Source of the DNA: Arthrobacter sp. StoSoilB19
Lineage (GTDB): Bacteria > Actinomycetota > Actinomycetes > Actinomycetales > Micrococcaceae
NCBI RefSeq assembly: GCF_019977275.1
Contig: NZ_AP024650.1
Span: forward strand, 310,001-374,000
Direction of reading: 5' to 3'
DNA: 64,000 nt
Positions 17,712-27,280 of the stretch are shown here, one piece after another; the first letter of the stretch is position 1; each line of letters starts with the position of its first letter. Both the position numbers and the translations under genes were made by a program. The notes below the pieces were generated by a model. That model was not told the origin of the DNA and searched no databases. It worked only from the letters and a program-made list of their open reading frames with translations.

Positions 17712-18715
17712 GCACCGCAGTGACCGAGCGCCAAGATTCCGCGGCTTCCTCCGCCGCCACCCCCATGCTTGAGATCAAGGACCTGGTGGTCCGCTTTGGA
17801 CGGGGCCGGAAGGCAGCCGCCGCACCGGCCGCCGTCGACCATGTCAGCTTCAGCATCGCACCCGGGGAGACTGTGGGACTGGTGGGGGAGTCCGGATCCG
17901 GAAAGTCCACCATTGGCAAGGCAATCCTGGGCCTGCAAAAGGTCTCCGGCGGCACCATCACCTACCAGGGCAAGGACATCACCTCCGCCAGCGCCAAGGA
18001 GCGCCGGGCCCTGGGCGGGGAACTGCGTGCCGTCTTCCAGGACCCCAACTCATCGCTGAACCCGCGGAACACCATCGGCACGTCCCTGGCCGAACCGCTG
18101 CGCCTGCGAGGGGTTTCAGCGGCAGAGGCACGCGCCAAGGCCGGGGACATGCTCGAACGCGTGGGCCTGCCGCGGGACGCCGTGGACCGCTACCCCAGCC
18201 AGTTCTCCGGCGGCCAGCGCCAGCGCATTTCAGTGGCGCGTGCCCTCATCTGCGATCCCCAACTGGTGGTCTGCGACGAAGCCGTCAGCGCCCTTGACCT
18301 CTCCACCCAGGCGCAGGTGCTCAACCTCCTGGCCGACCTCCGCGACGAGCGGGGCCTGAGCTACCTGTTCATCGCCCATGACATCGCCGTGGTCCAGTTC
18401 CTGGCCCAGCGCGTGGTGGTGCTCTACCGCGGGCAGGTCATGGAAAGCGGACCTGCCGCGGCCGTCACCGGGAACCCCAGGCACCCCTTCACCCAGGCCC
18501 TCGTGGCAGCGTCCCCGGTGCCCCGGCCGGCGGAACAGGCCGAACGCCGCGAAGCCCGCGAATCGCTTGGCGTCCGCACCGGGGCGGCCGCGGTCCCCGG
18601 GCCCGGCGGATGCCCCTTCCGGCTCCGCTGCCCCCTGGCCACTGACCTGTGCGCCACCGAACGGCCGGCCCTGCGGCGTGTGGGTGCGGCGGATGTGGCC
18701 TGCCACTACGCCTGA
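17708..18715 (+). CDS. ABC transporter ATPase, DppF/OppF type
   Basis: A 335-residue ATPase. Walker A GESGSGKS has Lys66, then VFQDPNSSLNPR, signature FSGGQRQR, Walker B VVCDEAVSALD and H-loop IAHD. The C-terminal region has the oligopeptide/dipeptide transporter extension with cysteines (CPFRLRCPLATDLC). It pairs with the ATPase half of the fusion to power the importer. Last component of the transporter operon; the first rhamnosidase follows after 57 bp. Confidence 0.92.
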   Translation: MSTAVTERQDSAASSAATPMLEIKDLVVRFGRGRKAAAAPAAVDHVSFSIAPGETVGLVGESGSGKSTIGKAILGLQKVSGGTITYQGKDITSASAKERRALGGELRAVFQDPNSSLNPRNTIGTSLAEPLRLRGVSAAEARAKAGDMLERVGLPRDAVDRYPSQFSGGQRQRISVARALICDPQLVVCDEAVSALDLSTQAQVLNLLADLRDERGLSYLFIAHDIAVVQFLAQRVVVLYRGQVMESGPAAAVTGNPRHPFTQALVAASPVPRPAEQAERREARESLGVRTGAAAVPGPGGCPFRLRCPLATDLCATERPALRRVGAADVACHYA

Positions 18716-18772
18716 CCGGCACTTCTTCCACCTGCTTTTGACCAGCTTCCACCAGAACGGAACCCTCCTTCC

Positions 18773-21067
18773 ATGACCTCCACGCCCTGGCACGCCGCCA
18801 TGATCACGCCCCAACAGGACTTTGACGGCGCCCCCCTGCTCCGCAAGGAATTTACGCTCGACGAGGGCCACGGCGGCGTGGTGAAGGGGACACTCCGGGC
18901 CACCGCCCTCGGCGTCTACGAGGCATCCATCAACGGCACTCCGGTGGGGCCAGACGTCCTGGGCCCCGGCTGGAGTTCCTACGAATGGCGGCTGCGCTAC
19001 CGCAGCTACGACGTCACCTCCCTGCTGGCGCCAACCAGCGTGCTGGGGGTGGAACTGGGCAACGGCTGGTACCGCGGACGGCTGGCCTGGCACGGGATGT
19101 CCAACCTGTACGGCAGTGAGCTGGGGTTCCTCGGCCAGCTGGACATCGAGTTCGACGACGGACACGTCCAGTCGGTCGCCTCTGACACCTCCTGGCAGGC
19201 AGGCCCCTCCGCCACCACCTTCAACGACCTCTACGACGGCCAGACCATCGACGCCCGCCGCCTGCAAAAGGGCTGGGCGGAGCCCGGCTTTGTACCCGGT
19301 GCTGACTGGACGGGTGTGCGTGGGCTGGCGTTCGACGGCGGCCGGCTGGCTGAGCCGGTGGGCCCGCCCGTGGTGCGTGCCGGCGTCGTGCATCCCGTGG
19401 AAATCCGCACCTCACCCACCGGCCGGACGCTGGTGGACTTCGGCCAGAACCTGGTGGGCTGGCTCCGCTTCACGGTGCGGGGCGAGGCCGGGCAGGCCAT
19501 TACCGTGCGGCACGCCGAGGTCCTGGAAGACGGCGAACTCGGCGTCCGGCCCCTGCGGTCAGCCAAAGCCACGGACACGTTCATCCTCTCCGGCGGGAAA
19601 GACGACTTTGAACCCACCAAGACCTTCCACGGCTTCCGCTACGCCGAGATCACCGGCTGGCCGGGCGACCTCACCGATGGTGACTTGGAAGCCGTGGTGG
19701 TCCACTCCGACCTCGAGCGCACCGGCACCTTCGAATGTTCCAACGAACTCGTCAACCAGCTGCACCGCAACATCGTCTGGGGCCTCCGCGGGAACTTCCT
19801 GGACCTGCCCACCGACTGCCCGCAGCGCGACGAGCGGCTGGGCTGGACCGGCGACATCGCGGTCTTCGCCCCCACTGCTGCCTACCTGTACGACGTCAAA
19901 GGGTTCCTGCAGGACTGGCTGCTGGACCTGGCCGCCGAGCAGAAGGCCGCGAACGGTCTGGTGCCCATCACCGTGCCCGATGCCCTGAAATTCTGCCCGC
20001 AGCCGCCCGAATTCCCGGCTCCGGAATCGTCCGCCCTGTGGAGTGAAGCCTCCGTGTGGGTGCCATGGGCACTCTGGGAGGCCTACGGGGACCTCAGCGT
20101 GCTGCGGAACCAGTACGAGTCGATGGCCTCGCACACCCGCCGGGTGGAGGGGCTGCTCTCGCCCACCGGCCTGTGGGACTCCGGCTTCCAGTTCGGCGAC
20201 TGGCTGGACCCCGACGCCGCGCCGGACCAGCCATGGGCGGCCAAGGCAGACACCGGCGTGGTGGCCACCGCCTGCATGTACCGCACCGCGCGCCTAACCG
20301 CCCAGGCTGCCGGGCTGCTGGGCAGGCACGACGACGAGGCCCACTTCGAGGCGCTCGCCGCCCGGGTGCGTACCGCCTTCGCCGAGAACTACGTCGCTGC
20401 CGACGGCACCATCCGCAGCGACTGCACCACGGTCTACGCGCTGGCTATCGCCTTCGACATCCTGGCCACCCCGGAGCTGCGGGAGTTCGCCGGGACCCGC
20501 CTGGCCGAGCTGGTCCGGGACAACGGCTACCGCGTGTCCACCGGATTCGCGGGCACCCCGTTCATCACGCACGCGCTGACGGACACCGGCCACATGGACG
20601 AGGCCTACCGGCTGCTGCTGGAGAAGGGCTGCCCGTCCTGGCTGTACCCCGTGACGATGGGAGCCACCACGGTCTGGGAACGCTGGGACTCCATGCTCCC
20701 CGACGGCACCATCAACCCCGGCGAAATGACCAGCTTCAACCACTACGCCCTGGGCGCCGTTGCCGACTGGATGCACAAAGCCATCGGCGGCATCCGACCG
20801 CTGGAACCGGGCTACGCGCGCGTCCTCATCGCCCCGCAGCCGGGCCAAGGAATCGACTGGGCCAGGACCTCCCTGAAGACTCCGCACGGTGAGGTCCGGG
20901 TTGAATGGACGCTCGACGGCGGTGCGTTCCGCCTCGAGGCGACCGTCCCTGACGGGGTGGCGGCCGACGTCGTCCTTCCCGACGGTGCGCAGCGCACCGT
21001 TGAGGGCGGCACCCACTCTTTCGAAGGGCGCGTTGCCCCCATGCCCGATTACGAGGCAAGCCGCTGA
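18773..21067 (+). CDS. Alpha-L-rhamnosidase, family GH78, short form
   Basis: A 764-residue GH78 enzyme that removes terminal alpha-L-rhamnose from plant glycosides or rhamnogalacturonan fragments. It starts directly in the Bac_rhamnosid_N region (LRATALGVYEASINGTPVG) and so lacks the extra N-terminal beta domain of the larger paralogue at 24548. The (alpha/alpha)6 barrel holds LPTDCPQRDERLGWTGD with the proposed general acid Glu354, and GATTVWERWDS with the proposed base Glu636. No signal peptide, hence cytosolic. Directly after the importer and overlapping the GH43 gene by one base. Exact linkage specificity cannot be read from sequence. Confidence 0.92.
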   Translation: MTSTPWHAAMITPQQDFDGAPLLRKEFTLDEGHGGVVKGTLRATALGVYEASINGTPVGPDVLGPGWSSYEWRLRYRSYDVTSLLAPTSVLGVELGNGWYRGRLAWHGMSNLYGSELGFLGQLDIEFDDGHVQSVASDTSWQAGPSATTFNDLYDGQTIDARRLQKGWAEPGFVPGADWTGVRGLAFDGGRLAEPVGPPVVRAGVVHPVEIRTSPTGRTLVDFGQNLVGWLRFTVRGEAGQAITVRHAEVLEDGELGVRPLRSAKATDTFILSGGKDDFEPTKTFHGFRYAEITGWPGDLTDGDLEAVVVHSDLERTGTFECSNELVNQLHRNIVWGLRGNFLDLPTDCPQRDERLGWTGDIAVFAPTAAYLYDVKGFLQDWLLDLAAEQKAANGLVPITVPDALKFCPQPPEFPAPESSALWSEASVWVPWALWEAYGDLSVLRNQYESMASHTRRVEGLLSPTGLWDSGFQFGDWLDPDAAPDQPWAAKADTGVVATACMYRTARLTAQAAGLLGRHDDEAHFEALAARVRTAFAENYVAADGTIRSDCTTVYALAIAFDILATPELREFAGTRLAELVRDNGYRVSTGFAGTPFITHALTDTGHMDEAYRLLLEKGCPSWLYPVTMGATTVWERWDSMLPDGTINPGEMTSFNHYALGAVADWMHKAIGGIRPLEPGYARVLIAPQPGQGIDWARTSLKTPHGEVRVEWTLDGGAFRLEATVPDGVAADVVLPDGAQRTVEGGTHSFEGRVAPMPDYEASR

Positions 21068-22023
21068 TGGGCAGACAGGAGACGGTTCGGCTCCTGCGCC
21101 TCGATCAAATCCGGATGCGGGACCCTTTCATCCTGGAACCGGTTCCGGGGGAGTTTGTCCTGTTCGGAACCAGCGACAGGAACGTGTGGAGTGGCCCCGC
21201 CACCGGCTTTGACTGCTATACCAGCAATGACCTTGAACACTGGGAAGGCCCCTTTGCGGCCTTCCGGCCGCCAGCGGATTTTTGGGCGGACGCGCAGTTC
21301 TGGGCTCCGGAGGTGTACGCCCTTGACGGACGGTTCTTCATGTTCGGCACCTTTGCGACGTCAACGGGCAACCGCCCCCGGGGCGTCGCGGTTCTTGCCT
21401 CGGATCTGGCCACGGGCCCCTACCAGCCCTGGAGTGACGGAGCCGTGACGCCGGCGGCCGAACCGTGCCTCGACGGGACGCTGTATATCGACGAGGATTC
21501 CACCCGCTGGCTCGTCTACAGCCGGGGGACGGAGGGAACCGCTGATGCACCAGGGATCACTGACGGCGAGATGCGTGCCGTCCGCCTGGCGCCGGACCTG
21601 CGCACGGCAGTCGGTGAGCCTGCTCTCCTGTTCAAGGCATCCGCGGCGGCCTGGACCCGGCCGCTGCGGTTCCCGGAGGGGGTGGAACCCCCAAAGGACC
21701 TGAACCTTGCCGCAGATCCCCTGTTCACCGATGGACCGTTTGTTGTCCGTTCGCCGGAAGGGTCTTTGCTGATGCTGTGGTCAAGCCACGGCGAGGCCGG
21801 GTATGCAATGGGCATCGCCGAGTCGAAAAGCGGAACCATCAAGGGGCCCTGGATCCAGCAGGCGGACCCTGTGTGGTCCAGCAATGGCGGGCATGGAATG
21901 GTCCTCCGCACATCCGGCGGGCGTGACTATCTGGTCTTTCACGGGCCGAACGACACACCCAACGAAAGGGTCAGGATCACTGGCGTGGAAATCGACGGGA
22001 ACAGCATCCGCGTCCTTCGATGA
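21067..22023 (+). CDS. Glycoside hydrolase, family GH43-like
   Basis: A 318-residue five-bladed beta-propeller glycosidase. MRDPFIL carries the family base candidate Asp19; FWAPEVYALDGRFFMFGTF and the later DGPFVV segment match GH43-type enzymes (arabinofuranosidase, xylosidase or galactosidase). No signal peptide, so cytosolic. Its ATG overlaps the last base of the GH78 stop, so the two are translated together. In this context it could remove arabinose or xylose side groups from imported rhamnosylated oligosaccharides, which is inference. Confidence 0.85.
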   Translation: MGRQETVRLLRLDQIRMRDPFILEPVPGEFVLFGTSDRNVWSGPATGFDCYTSNDLEHWEGPFAAFRPPADFWADAQFWAPEVYALDGRFFMFGTFATSTGNRPRGVAVLASDLATGPYQPWSDGAVTPAAEPCLDGTLYIDEDSTRWLVYSRGTEGTADAPGITDGEMRAVRLAPDLRTAVGEPALLFKASAAAWTRPLRFPEGVEPPKDLNLAADPLFTDGPFVVRSPEGSLLMLWSSHGEAGYAMGIAESKSGTIKGPWIQQADPVWSSNGGHGMVLRTSGGRDYLVFHGPNDTPNERVRITGVEIDGNSIRVLR

Positions 22024-22083
22024 GGTGCAGCGGAGGCGCTGATCTGCAACGATGTGGCAAAAGATCATTCCCAGGGAGGACTC

Positions 22084-22551
22084 ATGCCGTACACCGTGGA
22101 TTTCAAGAACGTGTCCACCGCCGGTCTGGAATCGTCACCGGTAGCGGAGGCGTTGGCCGGGCTCCGCGCCAACGAGGCCCGCTACTACAAGAATAAATAC
22201 GACCACGACTTCACGGTGGTCCCTGCCGGGGAAGCGCCGGAAGTGCTGGACTATGTGAACAACATCCTGTCCGCCGAGCGCAACCTGGTGATTGCCTCCA
22301 AACCCCTTGAGGTGTCCTCCTTCGAAGTGGACGGGCTGCGAATGGCCTACGTGTTCTACGAGTCAGGGCTGTCCATCAACGTCATGTACGGCATTGAGGA
22401 AGGGGGCAAGCGGGCGGTCGGATTCAAGCTCTCGGACGGCATGGACGTTCCGGAAGAGCTGGCGTCCAGCTTCAAGTTCGCCCGCCAAAAGTCGAAGCTG
22501 GCGGGCACCATCCGCGGCTCGTACTTCGTGATCAAGGGCGAGTACGCCTAG
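22084..22551 (+). CDS. Conserved-looking hypothetical protein
   Basis: A 155-residue soluble protein that I do not recognise. ATG 22084 has GGGAGGA seven bases upstream; the frame is open to 22054. It has no signal peptide, no Cys and mixed alpha/beta composition, with ANEARYYKNKYDHDFTVVPAGE and FEVDGLRMAYVFYESG as the most distinctive parts. Its stop shares the palindromic CTAG with the stop of the convergent dioxygenase gene, so the two reading frames overlap by four bases. Probably not part of the glycoside operon. Confidence 0.65.
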   Translation: MPYTVDFKNVSTAGLESSPVAEALAGLRANEARYYKNKYDHDFTVVPAGEAPEVLDYVNNILSAERNLVIASKPLEVSSFEVDGLRMAYVFYESGLSINVMYGIEEGGKRAVGFKLSDGMDVPEELASSFKFARQKSKLAGTIRGSYFVIKGEYA

Positions 22552-23456
22552 ATGGTCACGTTAGACGCCGCCGCATAGACCGTCGCCGCGGATCCGGTCA
22601 TGGTGGCCAGCTGGTAGATGCCGCCGTCGTCGCCGAACACGTTGTCTGACTGCAGCGTGGTCCGGGTCATGTTGGTGATGCTCTTTTCGTAACCAGGAGT
22701 TGCGTAGACGTCGTCACAGGCCGCTTTGGTCAGGGCAATCTGCGAGACGGTGAGCACCTGGCCGGCGGCGGTGGCGTTGTTCATGGATTCGAACACTTCG
22801 AAGTGGATGTGCGGCCACCGTCCGGCGTAGGCACCCGGGAAGATGGACGTGAAGGTGACCTGGCCGTTGGCGTCTGCCTCCTGGACGCCGCGCAGGTAGT
22901 TTTCGTTTTTCAGGCTCGAGTCGTACATCGAGTACTTGCCGTCGCGGTCGCAATGCCAGGCGTAGACCGCCGCGCCCGCCAGCGGTGTGCAGCCGTTGGC
23001 GTTGTCCAGCAGGGTGAGGGTGAAGGTCAACGGGACGCCCACCGCTTTAGCGGACGCGGTGCCGAAGCTGGAGGTGATGTCCTGCCGCACCACGCCGGAG
23101 GCTTCCAGGACGTTGGGTCCGTTGGAGCCGTCGCCCGGGTACGGTCCGGCGGTTTCCTGGGGAATCTCCACGCCGCACTCGGCAATGGCCCGGGTAATGG
23201 TGGGTGTCGACGTGGCGGAGGACGATGCCGTAGCCGAAGCCGATGCGGATTCGGTGGAAGCCGCCGTGGCGGTTGCGTCCGTGGCTGACGGCGCAGCCGT
23301 GGTTGATCCGTTGGGGCTGCAGGCAGCGAGTGCGACGGCGGCGCCGCCGGCACCGAGGAACATGCCGAGGGAGCGGCGGCTCATCAGCGTCGACAGGTCG
23401 ATCAAGGCCGCGGTCGTGATCCGGGTGCGGCTGGTGCGCGTTTTCGGGGAGCTCAT
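22548..23456 (-). CDS. Exported intradiol ring-cleavage dioxygenase-like lipoprotein (Tat)
   Basis: A 302-residue protein with the catechol/protocatechuate dioxygenase fold. The N terminus has twin arginines (SRRSLGMFLGAG, Arg27-Arg28) and a lipobox LAAC with Cys46, so export folded by Tat and lipid anchoring are likely. A Ser/Thr/Ala-rich linker (about 47-85) follows. The catalytic domain keeps the Fe(III) ligand set as Tyr in KYSMY, Tyr in GAYAGRWP and both His in HIHFEV. Secreted intradiol-like dioxygenases occur in actinobacteria and fungi and may attack lignin- or flavonoid-derived catechols. ATG 23456 is used; an internal ATG at residue 25 is possible. Confidence 0.85.
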   Translation of the reverse strand: MSSPKTRTSRTRITTAALIDLSTLMSRRSLGMFLGAGGAAVALAACSPNGSTTAAPSATDATATAASTESASASATASSSATSTPTITRAIAECGVEIPQETAGPYPGDGSNGPNVLEASGVVRQDITSSFGTASAKAVGVPLTFTLTLLDNANGCTPLAGAAVYAWHCDRDGKYSMYDSSLKNENYLRGVQEADANGQVTFTSIFPGAYAGRWPHIHFEVFESMNNATAAGQVLTVSQIALTKAACDDVYATPGYEKSITNMTRTTLQSDNVFGDDGGIYQLATMTGSAATVYAAASNVTI

Positions 23457-23579
23457 TGCGGTTGTGCGAAGTGGTCATGAACCCATCAGAAGCCACCGCA
23501 CTATGCATCCGGTAGGCGGATTCTGTGAGCCACCTGTGTGACGTTGCCCCGCGACCCCGGCCTCGGCCGCGTAGGGCCG

Positions 23580-24410
23580 CTACCCCTGCGAGTGCGTCCG
23601 GGTGCCGGCGCTGACGGCAGCCTGGTGCCCCAGGTTCCTGGAGACGGCGCGGGCGGCCGCGCGGACAGCGGGGGCCAGTACGTTCGGGGGAGTGGACCCG
23701 TCCGGGACCACGATGGACAGTGACGCCACCACGGAGCCCTGGGCGTCGAAGATGGGGGACGCCACGGAGACGGTCCGGGACGGGACGGTACGGCGGATCA
23801 TCGCAATCCCGGTGCGCCGCACATCCGAAAGGGTCCTGCGCAGCTGGCCCTCCGGCAACTCCGGCACTCCGGGCTCGTTTTCCGGCGGCCGCTTCAGGAT
23901 GGTCTCCTGGAACTGCTGGTCCGCGCCCGCCAGCAGCACCAGCCCGATCGCCGTGGACCGCAGGGGCGCCCGGCCACCCACGCGGTACGCCACCTCCGTG
24001 GCATCCTTCGCGGACAGCCGCTCGATCAGCACCGCCTGCTCGTTGTCCCGCACCGCCAGCAGCACGTGGTGCCGGGTGACTTCGAACAGGTCTTCCAGGT
24101 AGGGAAGGGCAATTTCCCGCACCCCGTGACCGCGGGGCGACAGCGACGCCACTTCCCACAGCCTGACCCCCACGACATACCGGCCGTCGTCGAGTCTTTC
24201 AAGCGCACCCCATGCCACCAGCCGAGCGATCAGCCGCAGTGCGGTGGGCGCGGGCATGTCCGCATACCGGGCGAGTTCCGAGAGCGTCAGTGCCCGCCGC
24301 CGGTCGGAGAAGACGGCGAGCAGGCTCAGCGCGCGGTCGATGACGGGTTCGCCCTGTTTGGGCCGCTTTCCGCGGGCAGGCGGGGTGTCCGGGTCCGGAA
24401 TGACAGTCAT
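23580..24410 (-). CDS. IclR-family transcriptional regulator
   Basis: A 276-residue IclR regulator. Residues about 20-80 form the winged helix-turn-helix (LTLSELARYADMPAPTALRLIARLVAWGALE), and the rest is the IclR effector domain with LSAKDATEVAYRVGGRAPLRSTAIG and ASLSIVVPDG. ATG 24410 is preferred; the frame is open to 24530 but would run through the promoter. It is divergent from the larger rhamnosidase gene. The intergenic motif at 24450-24477 recurs at 12892-12919 before the importer/GH1 pair, so it probably controls the whole rhamnoside locus. Effector unknown, possibly L-rhamnose or a breakdown product. Confidence 0.9.
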   Translation of the reverse strand: MTVIPDPDTPPARGKRPKQGEPVIDRALSLLAVFSDRRRALTLSELARYADMPAPTALRLIARLVAWGALERLDDGRYVVGVRLWEVASLSPRGHGVREIALPYLEDLFEVTRHHVLLAVRDNEQAVLIERLSAKDATEVAYRVGGRAPLRSTAIGLVLLAGADQQFQETILKRPPENEPGVPELPEGQLRRTLSDVRRTGIAMIRRTVPSRTVSVASPIFDAQGSVVASLSIVVPDGSTPPNVLAPAVRAAARAVSRNLGHQAAVSAGTRTHSQG

Positions 24411-24449
24411 GGCGGTGGTTCCTAGCGCTGATGCATTGGTGAGCTGCCC

Positions 24450-24477
24450 CACAATACTATTTCGACCAATGAAAATG
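24450..24477. promoter_or_regulatory. 28-bp motif, candidate IclR operator (site 2)
   Basis: Starts CACAATAC (24450-24457), then TTTC at 24460-24463 and CAATGAAAATG (24467-24477). Differs from site 1 at only six positions. It lies between divergent iclR and GH78 genes, suggesting control of both. Confidence 0.6.
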
Positions 24478-24547
24478 CTGTGTGGGGGATAGGAGCACGC
24501 CAACCAAGCTGGAACTCCCAGCACCCGCACCCCAGGAGCCCTGCCGC

Positions 24548-27280
24548 ATGACCGCCCCCACCCGGCTTCGGGCCGAGCACCTGTTGGAAGCGATGGGCCT
24601 GACCATCCGGGAGCCCAGCCTCAGCTGGACGCCGCCCGCCGGAACCACAGGCCAGGCGGCATACCGCATCACCGCAAGCAACGGCTGGGACACGGGGAAG
24701 GTCGAGTCGGCCGCCTGCAGCGGCATCCCGTACGGCGGGCCGGCGCTGCGCTCGCGGGACCGGTTCGAGTGGCGCGTCCGCACCTGGGACAGGGACGAAA
24801 AAGGCACCGAAACACCGAGCGGCTGGTCCCGTCCGATGCCGGTGGAGCTGGGGCTGATGCATGCCGAGGACTGGACGGCGCAGTGGATCGGGCCAGACGA
24901 GCCCCAAGTTCCGGCGCCAGAAGACCGGCCCGGCTATGCCCTCACCAAAACCTTCTTCCTGCCGGCGGCCCCGCACAAGGCCCGCGCCTACGCCACCGCG
25001 CACGGCATCTATGAGCTATTCATCAACGGCCACCGCGTGGGCGACCAGCAACTCACCCCAGGCTCCACCAGCTACAACACCACGCTCCAGGTCCAGGCCC
25101 ACGACGTCACCGCCCTGATCCGTGAAGGCAGCAACACCGTGCGAGCCGTCCTCACCGACGGCTGGTACCGCGGCACGTTCGGATACACGCGCGACGCCGA
25201 CATGTACGGAACGCACACGGCCTTCCTGGCGCAGCTCGAACTGGAGTCACGGGCCGGCAGGCAGGTCATCGGCACCGACAGCTCGTGGCTGGTGTCCGCC
25301 ACGGAGATCCTCCGTGCCGACCTTATGGCGGGCCAGGGCGTGGACTTCAGGAAGGCCGACGGCGGCAGCGCACCTAAGGCGGGCAACGGCGCCCCGGTTG
25401 CCCGCGCACCCCGGCCGTGTTCCGCAGTCGTCCGTCCCGGCAGTTTCACCGCACTGGCCGGACCCCTTGCGCCGCCCACCCGGGTGGCGCAGGAACTTGT
25501 TCCGGCGTCCATCACGCGGCTGGCCAACGGCAGCCAGGTGGTGGACTTTGGCCAGAACATCCACGGCTGGGTCCGGCTCACCCGGCTCGGCGCACCGGGC
25601 GAAACCGTCACCCTGGAATACGGCGAAGCGCTCGGAGCGGACGGTGACGTCAACCGGGACCATCTGCGCCCCCTCGACTTCCGGGCGCCGGGAGCCTTCC
25701 GGGACGCAGGCCAGGTGGACACCGTCACCGCCTCGGGTGCCCCCGGGGAAGTCTTCGAACCCCGGCACACCACCCACGGCTTCCGGTACGTCTCGGTCCA
25801 GGGCCTCGCCGCGGGCCTCCAGCCGGGAGACATCACCGGCTGCCTGGTGCGGACGGACCTGGAACGTACTGGCACCTTCAGCTGCAGCGATGCGCGCCTG
25901 AACGCACTGCATGACATCGTGGAATGGAGCTTCCTGGGTAACTCCTGCGAGGTCCCCACCGACTGCCCGCAGCGCGAGAAAGCCGGCTGGACCGGGGACT
26001 GGCAGCTGTTTGTCCCCACTGCCGCATACCTTTTCGACGTCACAGGCTTCTCCCGCAAGTGGCTGCGCGACGTCCGTGCAGACCAATGGGACAACGGCGT
26101 CATCACCAACATCTCGCCGTCCCCCGGGCCCGCGGCCACCTCGGCGGAGTTCATGGGCTTCACCAACGGGTCCGCCGGCTGGGGCGATGCGGTGGTGATG
26201 GTGCCCTGGGAGGTCTACCTGGCGTCAGGGGACGCCAGGATCCTCGCCGAAAACTGGGAGGCCATGCAGCGGTGGCTTCACTTTGTGCAGGCTACCGCCG
26301 AAACGGAGCGGCACGCCGCGCGCGCCGCCGCAAGCGCAGCGCCCGCGCCGCACGAGCGGTACCTGTGGGACACCGGCTTCCACTTTGGTGAATGGATGGA
26401 ACCGGACGGCCCCGAACCTGACCTGTTCGCCGCCCGCAGCGCCGACCACGGGATCGTGGCCACGGCCTACTACCGGCACACCACGGACGTGATGGCACGA
26501 ATCGCTGCTGTCCTGGGCCTGGATACAGAGGCCGCCGAGCTCGCGGAACTTTCACACCTGATCCGGGACGCGTGGGAGACGGAATACCTTGATTTTTCGG
26601 GCAGCGTAATCCAAGCCACGCAGGCCAACTGCGTCCGCGCCCTGGCCTTCGACCTTGTCAGCCCCGAACACCGCCCCACGGTCACCTCGCAGCTGGCCGC
26701 CCTGATCCGGAACGCCGGCACCCACCTGGGCACCGGCTTCCTGGCCACGCCCTACCTGCTCCCGGTCCTGGCGGACAACGGACAACTGGACCTGGCCTAT
26801 GAACTCCTGATGCAGGACTCGGAACCGTCCTGGCTGACCATGGTGGACCGCGGCGCCACCACCGTGTGGGAGTTGTGGAACGGCATCGATGCCAACGGCA
26901 CGCCGCACCAGTCGCTCAACCACTACAGCAAGGGTGCCGTGGTCTCCTTCCTGCACCGCTACACCGCCGGCCTGCGGCAGGCGCCCGGAAGCGCAGGCTG
27001 GGAGCGCATCATCATTGAGCCCCGCCCCGGCGCCGGCCTGGCATCCGCCTCCACCTCACACATGGGGCCACGGGGCCTGATCCAGGTGGCCTGGACTGCG
27101 GCGGAAGGAGCAATGGACGGCGGCGTGCTGACGCTCACAGCCACGATTCCCTCCGGCACCACCGCGGAGGTGCGGCTCCCCGGCGCGCCGGCCGCCGTCG
27201 TCGGGCCGGGACACCACACTTTCCCTGCCGCCACCGGCCGGGGCACTGCACAACCTGCGCTGATGAGGAGCACACTATGA
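24548..27280 (+). CDS. Alpha-L-rhamnosidase, family GH78, long form
   Basis: A 910-residue GH78 enzyme of full domain length: an N-terminal fibronectin-like beta domain (about 1-120), Bac_rhamnosid_N (about 135-310), a further beta domain, the (alpha/alpha)6 catalytic barrel (about 425-800) and a C-terminal beta domain. [16 protein letters not shown] contains the proposed acid Glu477 and [11 protein letters not shown] the proposed base Glu775. No signal peptide. ATG 24548 has AGGAG upstream; the frame is open to 24482, inside the promoter. It shares a divergent promoter with iclR and is ATGA-coupled to the alpha/beta hydrolase. Two GH78s of different build suggest different substrates. Confidence 0.92.
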   Translation: MTAPTRLRAEHLLEAMGLTIREPSLSWTPPAGTTGQAAYRITASNGWDTGKVESAACSGIPYGGPALRSRDRFEWRVRTWDRDEKGTETPSGWSRPMPVELGLMHAEDWTAQWIGPDEPQVPAPEDRPGYALTKTFFLPAAPHKARAYATAHGIYELFINGHRVGDQQLTPGSTSYNTTLQVQAHDVTALIREGSNTVRAVLTDGWYRGTFGYTRDADMYGTHTAFLAQLELESRAGRQVIGTDSSWLVSATEILRADLMAGQGVDFRKADGGSAPKAGNGAPVARAPRPCSAVVRPGSFTALAGPLAPPTRVAQELVPASITRLANGSQVVDFGQNIHGWVRLTRLGAPGETVTLEYGEALGADGDVNRDHLRPLDFRAPGAFRDAGQVDTVTASGAPGEVFEPRHTTHGFRYVSVQGLAAGLQPGDITGCLVRTDLERTGTFSCSDARLNALHDIVEWSFLGNSCEVPTDCPQREKAGWTGDWQLFVPTAAYLFDVTGFSRKWLRDVRADQWDNGVITNISPSPGPAATSAEFMGFTNGSAGWGDAVVMVPWEVYLASGDARILAENWEAMQRWLHFVQATAETERHAARAAASAAPAPHERYLWDTGFHFGEWMEPDGPEPDLFAARSADHGIVATAYYRHTTDVMARIAAVLGLDTEAAELAELSHLIRDAWETEYLDFSGSVIQATQANCVRALAFDLVSPEHRPTVTSQLAALIRNAGTHLGTGFLATPYLLPVLADNGQLDLAYELLMQDSEPSWLTMVDRGATTVWELWNGIDANGTPHQSLNHYSKGAVVSFLHRYTAGLRQAPGSAGWERIIIEPRPGAGLASASTSHMGPRGLIQVAWTAAEGAMDGGVLTLTATIPSGTTAEVRLPGAPAAVVGPGHHTFPAATGRGTAQPALMRSTL

